DNA from: Streptomyces cavernae
GTDB lineage: Bacteria > Actinomycetota > Actinomycetes > Streptomycetales > Streptomycetaceae
DNA length: 64,000 nucleotides
Direction of reading: 5' to 3'
NCBI RefSeq assembly: GCF_004023625.1
Contig: NZ_RPDJ01000048.1
Coordinates: forward strand, 1 to 64,000
Positions 33,485-41,957 of this stretch are shown piece by piece. The position numbers were made by a program, and so were the translations under genes. Position 1 is the first letter of the stretch, and each line of letters starts with the position of its first letter. Below the pieces are notes generated by a model that saw only the letters and a list, made by a program, of their open reading frames with translations, made no database searches and was not told the DNA's origin.

Positions 33485-33970
33485 ATGAGTCAGCCCCTGC
33501 CTCAAACCGTCAAGGGTGACTCGGCTTCAGAAAGGCTCCAGGCCCTGGGACTGAAGCTACCCGTCCTCGCCGGCACCACGTACCTCGTGCCCCACCGGAC
33601 GGTGGGCTCCACCATCCACCTCTCCGGCCAACTCCCCTTCAGGGATGGCGAGCTGCTGGGTCAGGGCGTTGTCGGCCGGGACGTGGAGCTGGAGACCGCG
33701 CAGGAGCTCGCACGCCATGCCGCGCTCAACTGTCTGGCTGCTGCTGTGCAGGCGGTGGGCGATCTGGACCGGGTCCGGATCGTGCAGATGCTGGTCTTCG
33801 TGGCCAGCACGCCGGACTTCGGTCAGCAGTCGCAGGTCGCCAACGCGGCCAGCGAACTGCTCATCGAGGTACTGGGTGAGAACGGACGCCACGCCCGCAC
33901 CGCGATCGGTGTCGCCGGGCTGCCGCTCAACACCCCTGTCGAGATCCAGGTCGTCTGCACCGCTGTGTAG
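33485..33970 (+). CDS. ridA: RidA/YjgF-family enamine/imine deaminase (copy 2)
   Basis: 161 residues, the same length as copy 1. The first 70 residues differ at many positions (LPFRDGELLGQGVV against LPYKDGWLQGQGTV), but the last 75 are identical except for one residue. It lies 55 bases after the HAD gene and before a chimeric remnant and two FAD oxidases, whose imine products RidA could hydrolyse. Confidence 0.92.
   Translation: MSQPLPQTVKGDSASERLQALGLKLPVLAGTTYLVPHRTVGSTIHLSGQLPFRDGELLGQGVVGRDVELETAQELARHAALNCLAAAVQAVGDLDRVRIVQMLVFVASTPDFGQQSQVANAASELLIEVLGENGRHARTAIGVAGLPLNTPVEIQVVCTAV
33744..33970 (+). repeat. Inverted repeat with 26633-26859 (ridA 3' halves)
   Basis: Partner of the repeat at 26633-26859; about three mismatches in 227 bases. 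The two arms flank about 6.9 kb holding the Tn3 remnant, the LysR patch and the GntR gene, and could support inversion of that segment. Confidence 0.85.
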
Positions 33971-33983
33971 TGGCGAGCCACTC

Positions 33984-34253
33984 ATGAGCAGTGCGGCTGT
34001 GGCCCGGCTTCGACAGGCACTCGACGCCCTCGGCCAGCACGATCGACACCCCGGTGCAGATCCTGCTGGCCGAAGCGAGGGGCAGATCCCGCTCCGGCGC
34101 CTCGCCACTCCGGAGGAGATCGCCGACGCTGTCCTCTTCCTCGCGTCGCCGGAATCCTCGTACATCCCCGGGGCAACGTACCCCGTCGACACCGGCCACA
34201 CCGCCTTCCAGCAGCGGCCCACGCGGTTCCCAGAGACAAAGGACACACCATGA
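33984..34253 (+). pseudogene. Chimeric remnant: PLP-enzyme start fused to SDR C-terminus
   Basis: One 89-codon frame begins MSSAAVARLRQALDALGQ, like the start of the D-serine dehydratase-like enzyme at 25407-26513; its continuation (IDTPVQILLAEA) is out of frame. It then joins IPLRRLATPEEIADAVLFLA and ESSYIPGATYPVDTGHTAF, the C-terminus of an SDR like the one at 24590-25324. Gene order ridA-PLP enzyme-SDR is the same as in the minus-strand operon. Its stop overlaps the next start by 4 bases (ATGA). Confidence 0.7.
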
Positions 34254-35653
34254 ACGCCCTCGCGGCACCACCCCGAAACGGAGAGCTCGGCTTCTGGGTG
34301 GCCCAACTAGCCGACAACAAGCCCTCGTTCCCCCGCTTCACCGGCCAGGACTCCGTCGACGTGGCCATCGTCGGCGGCGGCTACACCGGCCTCTGGGCGG
34401 CGTACTTCGCCAAGAAGCTCGAACCGTCCCTCTCGGTCGCCGTCTTCGAGGCCGAACAGGTGGGCTACGGCGCATCGGGACGCAACGGTGGCTGGCTCTC
34501 GGCCATGCCCCCGGGCAACCGTGCCACCTTCGCCCGCGCCGGGGGAGGGCTGGAGGCGAGCCGGGCACTGCAGCAGGAGTTCGTCGCCGGCGTCGACTCC
34601 GTCCTGGACATCCTCCAGGCCGAAGGCATCGATGCCGATCAGCACAAGGGCGGCGCACTCGTCGCCGCCCACACTCAGGCTGCGCTGGGCCGGCTTGTCA
34701 CCAGGCGTGATGCCGACCTGAAGTACGGGCTGACCGAAGACGAGATCCACCTGCTCGACCGGGACGAGTTCCAAAGCCGGATCAACATCGCCACTGTCCA
34801 CGGCGGGCTCTTCTACAAGCACTGCGCACGGATCCACCCCGCGAAACTCGTCTACGGCCTCGCCGACACCCTGACCTCCATGGGGGTCAGCATCTACGAG
34901 AGCAGCAGGGTGGACAGCGTCGCGGACAAGACCCTCACCCTGACCAACGGACGCGTCACCGCGGCCAAGACGTTCATCTGCACCGAAGGCTATTCGGGAC
35001 GGCTGCTGGGCAGCCGGACCCTGATCCCCGTCAATTCCTCGATGATCGTGACCAAACCCCTGCCTGAGGAGGCGTGGCAGCAGATCGGCTGGGACGGGCC
35101 GCAGTGCCTCAACGACTCCGCGCACACGTTCATCTACGCCCAACGGACGTCGGACGGCCGTATCGCCATGGGGGGCCGCGGTGTCCCCTACCGCTTCGGC
35201 TCCGGTACGGGAGGAGCCGGTGCGACCGCCCAATCCACCATCGACCTGATCTCGCACAAGCTCGGTACCTTCTTCCCGGGCATCCCCTTCGAGGTGGAAC
35301 ACGCCTGGTCGGGAGTCCTGGGCGTCACGCGGGACTGGAACGGCGGCGTGCACTGGGACCCGGCATCGGGCATCGGATCGTCCACCGGCTATGCAGGCCA
35401 CGGTGTCACGGCAGCCTATGTCGGCGGCAGGACCCTCGCGGAGCTCGCCTTCGAGAAGGAAACCGAACGGACCACCCTTCCCTGGGTCGGCTACCGGGCA
35501 CGGAAGTGGGAACCGGAACCCGTTCGCTGGCTGGGTGTTCACGCCATGTACCGGCTCTTCGGTATCGCCGACCAGTGGGAAGAACGCAGGGGCTCCAGCA
35601 AGACCTCACTCCTGGCCAGATTCGGCAGCCGCCTCGCCGGACTGCACGAGTAA
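34250..35653 (+). CDS. FAD-dependent amine/amino-acid oxidase, DAO family (PuuB-like)
   Basis: 467 residues. The FAD dinucleotide motif is GGGYTG (42-47), followed by the acidic end of strand 2 (FEAEQVGYGASGRNGGW), typical of DAO-family oxidases such as gamma-glutamylputrescine oxidase. The C-terminal FAD contact reads GYAGHGVTAAYVGGRTLAEL. It would oxidise an amine or amino acid to an imine with release of H2O2; the substrate is unknown. ATG 34250 overlaps the preceding remnant, and the gene is followed 22 bases later by a second oxidase. Confidence 0.9.
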   Translation: MNALAAPPRNGELGFWVAQLADNKPSFPRFTGQDSVDVAIVGGGYTGLWAAYFAKKLEPSLSVAVFEAEQVGYGASGRNGGWLSAMPPGNRATFARAGGGLEASRALQQEFVAGVDSVLDILQAEGIDADQHKGGALVAAHTQAALGRLVTRRDADLKYGLTEDEIHLLDRDEFQSRINIATVHGGLFYKHCARIHPAKLVYGLADTLTSMGVSIYESSRVDSVADKTLTLTNGRVTAAKTFICTEGYSGRLLGSRTLIPVNSSMIVTKPLPEEAWQQIGWDGPQCLNDSAHTFIYAQRTSDGRIAMGGRGVPYRFGSGTGGAGATAQSTIDLISHKLGTFFPGIPFEVEHAWSGVLGVTRDWNGGVHWDPASGIGSSTGYAGHGVTAAYVGGRTLAELAFEKETERTTLPWVGYRARKWEPEPVRWLGVHAMYRLFGIADQWEERRGSSKTSLLARFGSRLAGLHE

Positions 35654-35675
35654 ACGAAAAAAGGAAACTGCTGTC

Positions 35676-36821
35676 ATGGACGCAAAACTCGCAGTCATCG
35701 GCTTGGGCAGCATCGGAAGCATGGCCCTGTGGCAGGCCTCCCGGCTGACCGACTCGGTAGTTGGTTTCGAGGCAGCCGCCCCCGCCCACGGCCGCAGTGC
35801 CGTAGGCGGAGACACCCGCCTGTTCCGCATGATCTACCTCGGCAGGCCCGAGTACTACCCCATCATCGAACGCTCCCGCGGCCTGTGGGCCGAACTCGAA
35901 GCGGAAACCGGGCAGGACATCCTCACCACCACCGGGGGTCTGTCCATCGGGACGGCGAACGGCAGCTACATCAACAGCCTCCTCGAGGCCACGCGGGTCA
36001 CCGGAGCCGAGCACTGCGTCCTGAGCCGGGAGGAGATGGCCGAACGCTACCCCCAGCACAACCTGCGCCCCGACGACTGCGCCGTCTATGACCCCCGCGC
36101 CGGTGTTCTGCGCACCGACCGCGCCGTCAGCGCCGCCGTCGCGGCGGCCCAGGCGAACGGCGCGACCGTCCTTCAGAACACGCCCGTGGACAGCATCACC
36201 GAAACCGAAGACGGCGTGGTCGTCACCTCGGGCGAGAGAACCTGGACGTTCGAGAAGGTCATCGTCGCCTCGGGCGGCTGGTCGCGAAGGCTCATGCCCG
36301 ACCACCTCAAGGCCGTCACGGAAACCCACCGGCTCGTCCTGACCTGGTTCATCGCCCAGGACGGCACGCAGTTTTCGCCGGAGAACTTCCCCGCTTTCAG
36401 CCGGTGGTACGAGGATCGCTCCATGTACGGCGCACCCGCCGTCGACGGCGTGACGGTCAAGGCATCGGTGGACGGACCGCTGGCCGGGCGCGCAAGGGCA
36501 ACCCCCGACCCGGACTCCGTGCCAAGGGAACTCACCCGGGAAGAAATCGAAAAGGTCACCGAGATCGTCACCGAATTCTTCCCCGGCCTGATCCCCACGA
36601 TCGCGCGCTCCGACGCCTTCCCCGACCTCTTCACCGAGGACAGGCATCCCCTCCTCGGCTGGCTGGACGAAAACAGCAGGGTCTACTGCGCCACCGGATT
36701 CTCCGGAAAGGGCTTCAAAATGGCCACCGGCTATGGCCACATCGCCGCACACGAGGCGCTCGGCAAGCAGACCTTCGAAGGCCTGGACTTCGTGCGACCG
36801 GACCGATTCAAGACCAGGTAA
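35676..36821 (+). CDS. FAD-dependent oxidase, sarcosine/N-methyltryptophan oxidase-like
   Basis: 381 residues from ATG 35676 (AAGGAAA upstream); longer readings run into the preceding gene. The FAD motif is GLGSIGS near residues 9-15, with FEAAAPAHGRSAVGGDTRLFR after strand 2, as in monomeric sarcosine oxidase relatives. The C-terminal CATGFSGKGFKMATGYG contacts FAD. The covalent-FAD Cys of classical sarcosine oxidases (C-x-Y-T) appears replaced (DLFT), so FAD is probably non-covalent. It should oxidise a secondary amine or N-methyl amino acid. Last gene of the plus-strand operon. Confidence 0.88.
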   Translation: MDAKLAVIGLGSIGSMALWQASRLTDSVVGFEAAAPAHGRSAVGGDTRLFRMIYLGRPEYYPIIERSRGLWAELEAETGQDILTTTGGLSIGTANGSYINSLLEATRVTGAEHCVLSREEMAERYPQHNLRPDDCAVYDPRAGVLRTDRAVSAAVAAAQANGATVLQNTPVDSITETEDGVVVTSGERTWTFEKVIVASGGWSRRLMPDHLKAVTETHRLVLTWFIAQDGTQFSPENFPAFSRWYEDRSMYGAPAVDGVTVKASVDGPLAGRARATPDPDSVPRELTREEIEKVTEIVTEFFPGLIPTIARSDAFPDLFTEDRHPLLGWLDENSRVYCATGFSGKGFKMATGYGHIAAHEALGKQTFEGLDFVRPDRFKTR

Positions 36822-37156
36822 CCGCCCACTCCGCCGCCTCGGCTCTGTGGCCTCGGTATCGCCATTCGGCTGACGGTCGTTGCGGGACTCATCTCTTGAT
36901 GTCCCCCAACGATGCCGAGAACCAGCCGTATGCCGAATGCGCCCCCTGGGCCGTCCTCGCCCCGGCCGCCGTCCTGGGCCCTGCTCGGGGCGCTCGCGGT
37001 CACGGCGGCCGGTGGAGTACGCATCCCATGGCTGAGGCGGTGGGCGTCGGCCCACCCCGGAGCGCCCACCGACCATCCCAGCGGGACGGCGCAGACGGTG
37101 CCGGAGCGACCGCGTACGCCCGTACTCATACAACCCAGGAACCGACGGACACCACC
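36822..37156. other. 335-base gap
   Basis: No confident gene. A frame from 36912 predicts one hydrophobic helix (SWALLGALAVTAAGGV) but overlaps the following start and has no family support. It probably holds the MFS promoter. Confidence 0.4.
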
Positions 37157-38422
37157 ATGCCCGATCTCATCTCCCGCGCCCTGAGCCGCCGAACCGTCCG
37201 GACGACCAAGCCTTCACGCGAGCGGACCTGGAAGCATCTGTCACCGCTGCTGCGGCTGCTGATCCTTACCCAACTCACCTCCGGTATCGGCTTCTTCGCC
37301 GTCCTGCCGTTCCTCGCCGAGCACCTCGGCACCGCGCTCGGCATGGCGGGGTGGATGGTCGGCTTCGTCCTGGGTCTGCGCACCTTCAGCCAGCAGGGCC
37401 TCTTCGTAGTCGGCGGCGCACTCGTCGACCGCTACGGCGTACGCCCGATCGTGCTGGCCGGCTGCCTGCTGCGGGTCGCCGGGTTCGCCTGGCTGGGGTA
37501 CGCGGAGCAGACCTGGACGGTGATCGGCGCGGTGCTCCTCATCGGCTTCGCCGCCGCGCTGTTCTCACCGGCGGTGGAGTCCGAAGTGGCCCGGCAGGCG
37601 GTGATCAGGGAGGAGCAGGGCCACGGTTCACGCACTCGGGTGCTGGCTCTGCTGAGCGCGGCCGGACAGGCCGGTGCCTTCATCGGCCCGCTGCTCGGCG
37701 CCCTGCTGCTCGCCGTGGACTTCCGCACCACCTGCCTCGCCGGAGCTGCCGTCTTCGTCCTCGTCCTGGCCGGGCACATATGGCTGATGCCGCAGCACAT
37801 CCCCGGCCGAGTGCGCACCCGACAGCGGGGCGGCACGCGCGCACTGCTGCGCAACCGCCGCTTCCTCGCCCTGTGCTGCGCCTACGGCACCTACCTCCTC
37901 GCCTACAACCAGCTCTACCTCGCCCTGCCGGACGAGGTACGGCGCGCGACCGGCTCCCAGGCGGCCCTGTCCTGGCTGTTCGCCCTGTCCTCCCTGCTGG
38001 TCGTCTGCGCCCAACTGCCCCTCACGCACTGGGCAGGCGACCGGCTCGGCCTGCGCCGCTCAATGATCGCCGGGCTGCTGCTCATCGCGGCCGGTTTCGC
38101 CGTCGTGGCCGCTGCCCTGCCCGCCGGCTGGACGGGCGTGGCGGGGTTGCTGCCCGCCGCCGGGTACGTCGTCCTGCTCACCCTCGGCCAGATGCTGGTC
38201 GTCCCCGCCGCCCGCGCCTGGGTGCCAGACCTCGCCGAGGACGGCCGCATCGGTCTCTACACCGGCGCGCTGTCCTCCGTCTCCGGCCTGATCGTCCTCA
38301 TCGGCAGCTCAGTCACCGGCTCCCTGCTCGACCTCGACCTGCCACCTGCCGTGCCCTGGCTGATCCTCGCCGCAGCGCCGGCCCTGGCGGTGGCGATCCT
38401 GCCGAGCCGCTCGGAACGGTAG
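37157..38422 (+). CDS. MFS transporter (12-TM, drug-efflux type)
   Basis: 421 residues with about twelve membrane helices. A degenerate motif A follows helix 2 (GGALVDRYGVRPIV), and helix 5 has AAGQAGAFIGPLLGALLL, the motif-C-like segment of exporters. The N-terminal 30 residues are basic and Ser/Thr-rich. ATG 37157 (MPDLISRALSRR) is preceded by only weak ribosome-binding sequence. Substrate unknown; an exporter for small toxic molecules is the default reading. Confidence 0.85.
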   Translation: MPDLISRALSRRTVRTTKPSRERTWKHLSPLLRLLILTQLTSGIGFFAVLPFLAEHLGTALGMAGWMVGFVLGLRTFSQQGLFVVGGALVDRYGVRPIVLAGCLLRVAGFAWLGYAEQTWTVIGAVLLIGFAAALFSPAVESEVARQAVIREEQGHGSRTRVLALLSAAGQAGAFIGPLLGALLLAVDFRTTCLAGAAVFVLVLAGHIWLMPQHIPGRVRTRQRGGTRALLRNRRFLALCCAYGTYLLAYNQLYLALPDEVRRATGSQAALSWLFALSSLLVVCAQLPLTHWAGDRLGLRRSMIAGLLLIAAGFAVVAAALPAGWTGVAGLLPAAGYVVLLTLGQMLVVPAARAWVPDLAEDGRIGLYTGALSSVSGLIVLIGSSVTGSLLDLDLPPAVPWLILAAAPALAVAILPSRSER

Positions 38423-38523
38423 ACGGATGCGGGAGGGGCTCACTGACGTCACTGGTTCCTGCTCGCACACAGGCGGCCTGACCCGTCGCCTTCTCAACCG
38501 CACCACCCCGCCAGGCATCAAGG

Positions 38524-38763
38524 TCAGCTGGGCTGGGGCGGGATGTACTGGACGGGAAGGACACGGACGGCCGGGTCGGGAGCCGACAGCAGTCCGCGCA
38601 GCTGCCGGTTTTCCAATGTCAGTTGGTTGACCACCCGCACCAGCCCTTCGACATCGGCCCGGAGTTGTTCGAGCTCGGCTTTGTCCTTCGCGCGGAGTTC
38701 CTTGAGCCGTACGACCTGTTTGCGGAGCCGGGTCTCGGCGTCGGCGGGCCTGCGGGTGGTCGT
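38524..38763 (-). pseudogene. DUF6262/TnpC-like coiled-coil protein, C-terminal remnant
   Basis: With no start codon, 79 codons read ETRLRKQVVRLKELRAKDKA, ELEQLRADVEGLVRVVNQLT and ENRQLRGLLSAPD to a stop at 38524: a coiled coil like the C-terminus of DUF6262 (TnpC-like) proteins encoded beside Tn554-type tyrosine recombinases. The N-terminus is missing. A matching integrase fragment lies at 46321-46790. Confidence 0.55.
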
Positions 38764-38826
38764 TCAGCATGGCGTCGTCATTGCCGCTGTGTCCGCCGCC
38801 CCCGCCGCGCCTGAGGGAGAGGTCGC

Positions 38827-39120
38827 ATGAGCACGCGCAGGAACACGCGTCAGGAGGTCGTCGTCCTCTATCTGGACAACTGCGCCTTGGGCGCCAAGGT
38901 GGTCGGCTGGTCCCGGTACGACGGCACCGGCCGTACCACCCCGACGACCGGGGACGGCGACGAGCCGCCTCACGCCACGGGCCTGGACGCCCTGCTCGAC
39001 GGCTGGCGCCTGTTCCAGGCCGCGCAGTTGCTGCCGCCCTTTCCCGGGCACGAGTACGACGTGTCGTTCCTCAAGCACGAGTTCTTCTTCGAGAAACTGC
39101 ACACGACCCACGACGACTGA
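38827..39120 (+). CDS. Small hypothetical protein
   Basis: 97 residues with a clear GAGGGAGAGG box before ATG 38827. The N-terminus is basic, followed by VVVLYLDNCALGAKVVGWSR and an aromatic-rich C-terminus (EYDVSFLKHEFFFEKL). No signal peptide or membrane helix. No family recognised; codon use supports a real gene. It lies 31 bases before the NmrA-like gene and may be cotranscribed with it. Confidence 0.7.
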   Translation: MSTRRNTRQEVVVLYLDNCALGAKVVGWSRYDGTGRTTPTTGDGDEPPHATGLDALLDGWRLFQAAQLLPPFPGHEYDVSFLKHEFFFEKLHTTHDD

Positions 39121-39151
39121 CCCACGCGACGGCAAGGAAGTGATGCTCGCC

Positions 39152-40012
39152 ATGACCGGATCGTCCGAAGCACCCGTGGTGGTCACCGGAGCCACGGGGC
39201 GCCTCGGCGGGCGGGTCGCCCGTCGCCTGGCCGAGCGGGGCGTGGCACAGCGGCTGCTGGTGCGCAGCCCCGAGCGGGCGCCCGCGCTGCCCGGTGCCAC
39301 GGTGGTCCCCGGTGGTTACGGGGACCGCGACGCCGTCCTGCGCGGCCTGAGCGGCGCGCGGACGGTGTTCATGGTGTCCGCCTCCGAGAGCGCCGACCGG
39401 ATCTCCCAGCACAGGGCGTTCGTGGACGCCGCCGTGGAGGCCGGGGTCGAGCATCTGGTGTACGTGTCGTTCTTCGGCGCCGCCCCCGATGCCGTGTTCA
39501 CGCTGGCCAGGGACCACTTCCACACCGAGGAGCACATCCGCGGCCGTGGGCTCGCCCACACCTTCCTGCGTGACAACTTCTACGCGGAGCTGGTCCCCGA
39601 TCTCGTCGGCGCGGACGGGGTCATCCGTGGGCCGGCCGGGCAGGGGCGCACCGCGTTCGTTGCCCAGGACGACATCGCCGACGCCGCGGCGGCGGTACTG
39701 GCCGGCCCGGACGACCACGCCGGTGCCGTGTACGACCTGACGGGGCCCGAGTCCCTGACGTTGGACGCGGCCGCTGCGATCCTCTCCGAGCAGCAGGGGC
39801 GGACCGTGACCTACCGGTCAGAGACGGTCGAGGAGGCGTACGCGTCCCGTGCCTCGTACGGGGCCCCGCGGTGGCAGCTCGACGCGTGGGTGTCCACTTA
39901 CACGGCGATCGCGGCGGGGCAGCTCGACGGTGTGACCGGCGCGGTGGCTCGACTTACGGGGCGTGCTGCGACGCCGCTGGCGGAGGTTCTTGCTGTGCGT
40001 GGGGGCGCCTGA
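39152..40012 (+). CDS. NmrA-like NAD(P)-binding reductase (atypical SDR)
   Basis: 286 residues. N-terminal VVVTGATGRLGGRVARRLAE carries the TGATGxxG cofactor motif of the NmrA/HSCARG group, and SFFGAAPDAVFTLARDHFHT resembles its substrate region. The catalytic Tyr-x3-Lys of classical SDRs is not evident, so it may be a redox sensor or quinone/flavin reductase. Start ATG 39152 fits the AAGGAAG box; ATG 39143 and GTG 39140 are in frame but too close to it. Confidence 0.85.
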   Translation: MTGSSEAPVVVTGATGRLGGRVARRLAERGVAQRLLVRSPERAPALPGATVVPGGYGDRDAVLRGLSGARTVFMVSASESADRISQHRAFVDAAVEAGVEHLVYVSFFGAAPDAVFTLARDHFHTEEHIRGRGLAHTFLRDNFYAELVPDLVGADGVIRGPAGQGRTAFVAQDDIADAAAAVLAGPDDHAGAVYDLTGPESLTLDAAAAILSEQQGRTVTYRSETVEEAYASRASYGAPRWQLDAWVSTYTAIAAGQLDGVTGAVARLTGRAATPLAEVLAVRGGA

Positions 40013-40103
40013 CAGCTCGGGGAGCACCGTGCGGGCGCGGCTGCGGGCCGGATTCGGCTGAGCGCGCCGTTCCCCGCACCCCTGAAGGGGCACGCCCCTC
40101 CGG
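40013..40103. repeat. Streptomyces-type intergenic repeat
   Basis: Its reverse complement contains GGGGTGCGGGGAACGGCGCG followed by a CCGGCCCGCAGCCGCGCCCG-like tail, very close to a GGGGCGCGGGGAACTGCGCG motif remembered as widespread in Streptomyces intergenic DNA. It includes the small hairpin CCCCTGAAGGGG. Copy number was not checked. Confidence 0.45.
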
Positions 40104-40295
40104 GTGTGGTTCGGTCGATGTGTTTCGTCGCCATCGGCCCAGGGCTGGACGACCACGGAGATCGCCGAACGGCCGGTCCTCACCGAGCCCACGATGCAGA
40201 AGCGCGTGGGTCGGATCCTTGCCGAGATCGGGATGCGGGACCGCGTCCAGGCCGTGATCATGGCGTCGCGTACGACGCTGGCCTGGTCAGGGTGA
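40104..40295 (+). pseudogene. LuxR/NarL-type HTH, C-terminal fragment
   Basis: The segment GWTTTEIAERPVLTEPTMQK, then RVGRILAEIGMRDRVQAVIM, is the DNA-binding end of a NarL-type response regulator (usual GLTNAEIAERLVLSEPTVKKH). The receiver and linker are missing. It ends convergently, overlapping the histidine kinase 3' end by 9 bases. Confidence 0.65.
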
Positions 40296-41957
40296 ATCCG
40301 TGGCCACCGGGTCCCTGCCGTGCGCGGCGCCTTGGTCGGTGAGGCGAGGCAGGAGGATGCGGAAGGTGGCGCCCCGGCCGGGGGCCGAGTCCACGGCGAC
40401 CTCTCCCGCGTGTGCGGTGACGAGTGAACGGACGATGGCCAGGCCGAGACCGGCGCCGCCGGTGGCGCGGGTGCGTGAGGTGTCGGCGCGATAGAAGCGT
40501 TCGAAGATACGGCTGCTCTGCTCCGGTGTGAGGCCCGGGCCCTGGTCCGCCACCTCCAGGACCGCGTGGTCGCCGACCGCGCCGACTCCGATGCGGATGG
40601 GGGTACCGGGCGGTGTGTGGGTGACGGCGTTGCCGACCAGGTTGGTGACGACCTGGCGCAGGCGGGACTCGTCGGCGAGGGCCGGGGCGGAGGCGGGCGG
40701 GCCGTCCCCGGCGGGGCCGGTGAGGGTGACGGGGCGGACCGGGTCCAGGGCGCGTATGTCGTGGAGGGCGTCGGCGGCGAGCGTGCGCAGATCGGTGGGG
40801 GCGAGGTCGAGGCCGGCCGGGAGGCCCGGCGGGTGCGAACCGGTGGGTTTCCCGGTCGGTTTCCCGGTGTTCTTCAGCGCGTGTTCGTCGAGGCGTGCCA
40901 GCTGGAGCATGTCCTCGACGAGCCTGGTCAGGCGTTCGGACTCGCGGGCGATGCGGGACATCGTGGCGTCGATGTCCTCAGGCCCGGCGACGGCACCCAT
41001 GTGGTGCAGGTCGGTCAGTCCCTTGATACCGGCGAGCGGCGTGCGCAGCTCGTGGCTGGCGTCGGCGACGAAGCGGCTCATCCTCGCCTCGGAGTCGGCG
41101 CGGGCCGCGAACGCCGCCTCGAGCTGGCCGAGCATGCCGTTCAGCGCCGCGGTGAGGCGGCCCACCTCCGTGTTGGGGCCGGCCAGTTCGGGGACCCGGC
41201 GGGAGAGGTCGCCGCCCGCGATCTCGGCTGCGGTCTGCTCGATGCGGGAGAGCGGACGCAGCCCGGAGCGGACCGCGAACCAGCAGGCGACGGCCAGGCA
41301 GCCGAGCAGGGCGAGGCCGGTGCTCCGGTAGATCCGCCACATCCGGTCCACCACGCCGTCCACCTGGGCCATCGAGGATGCCACGATCACGCTTCCGGAG
41401 GCGGCCGGATCCGTCACCGTGGTTCCCGTTGCCGTCCGCGTGCCCGGTTTGATCGGTATTCCGGGCAGGGCGGTACGGTTGCTCCTTGGCACGGCGATCG
41501 CCCGCCAGCGGGTGTCGCCCTCCGTGCTGCCGACGGTGAACGGGCGGGCGTCGCGGGCGGCGACCGCGGCCGAGTCCAGCCGGGGAAGAGCCGGGCCGCG
41601 TGCGTCACCGGTCCGGTCGGCGCCCGCGAGGGAGTCGATGCTGCTCTCCACGGTGCCATCCTCGGCGACGTAGGTGAGGACGGGGTTGCCCAGGACGTCC
41701 GTGCTGAAGTCGGCGAGGTTCGCCGGCGCTTTCCGTCCGGCTCCGATCTGCGCCACCGTGCGCGGCAACAAGGAGAACACCTGGGCGGAGGCGCGCAGTT
41801 GGGCGTCCACGCGGTCCTCCATATAGCCGCGCAGGGCGTTCCCGGCGACCAGGCTGAAGGCTGTGAAGGCGGCCGCCAGCAGTGCCAGGGCGAGCGCCGG
41901 CACCCGGCTGCGCAGTGACGCCCGCGCCCAGACGGTACGGATGCGGGGCCCGGTCAT
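40287..41957 (-). CDS. Two-component sensor histidine kinase
   Basis: 556 residues from ATG 41957. One membrane helix near residues 18-38, an extracytoplasmic sensor domain (about 40-215), a second helix (STGLALLGCLAVACWFAV), then HAMP, the phosphoacceptor box DASHELRTPLAGI and an HATPase domain (NLVGNAVTHT, DQGPGL, GAGLGLAIV). It should autophosphorylate on the His and pass phosphate to the regulator encoded just upstream. The start overlaps the regulator stop by 4 bases. The linker holds the short repeat KPTGKPTG. Signal unknown. Confidence 0.92.
   Translation of the reverse strand: MTGPRIRTVWARASLRSRVPALALALLAAAFTAFSLVAGNALRGYMEDRVDAQLRASAQVFSLLPRTVAQIGAGRKAPANLADFSTDVLGNPVLTYVAEDGTVESSIDSLAGADRTGDARGPALPRLDSAAVAARDARPFTVGSTEGDTRWRAIAVPRSNRTALPGIPIKPGTRTATGTTVTDPAASGSVIVASSMAQVDGVVDRMWRIYRSTGLALLGCLAVACWFAVRSGLRPLSRIEQTAAEIAGGDLSRRVPELAGPNTEVGRLTAALNGMLGQLEAAFAARADSEARMSRFVADASHELRTPLAGIKGLTDLHHMGAVAGPEDIDATMSRIARESERLTRLVEDMLQLARLDEHALKNTGKPTGKPTGSHPPGLPAGLDLAPTDLRTLAADALHDIRALDPVRPVTLTGPAGDGPPASAPALADESRLRQVVTNLVGNAVTHTPPGTPIRIGVGAVGDHAVLEVADQGPGLTPEQSSRIFERFYRADTSRTRATGGAGLGLAIVRSLVTAHAGEVAVDSAPGRGATFRILLPRLTDQGAAHGRDPVATDSP

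Noticed and set aside
34307..37133. Long minus-strand frames (411 and 575 codons) over the two FAD oxidase genes
   Set aside because: Shadows of two intact FAD oxidases; no domains.
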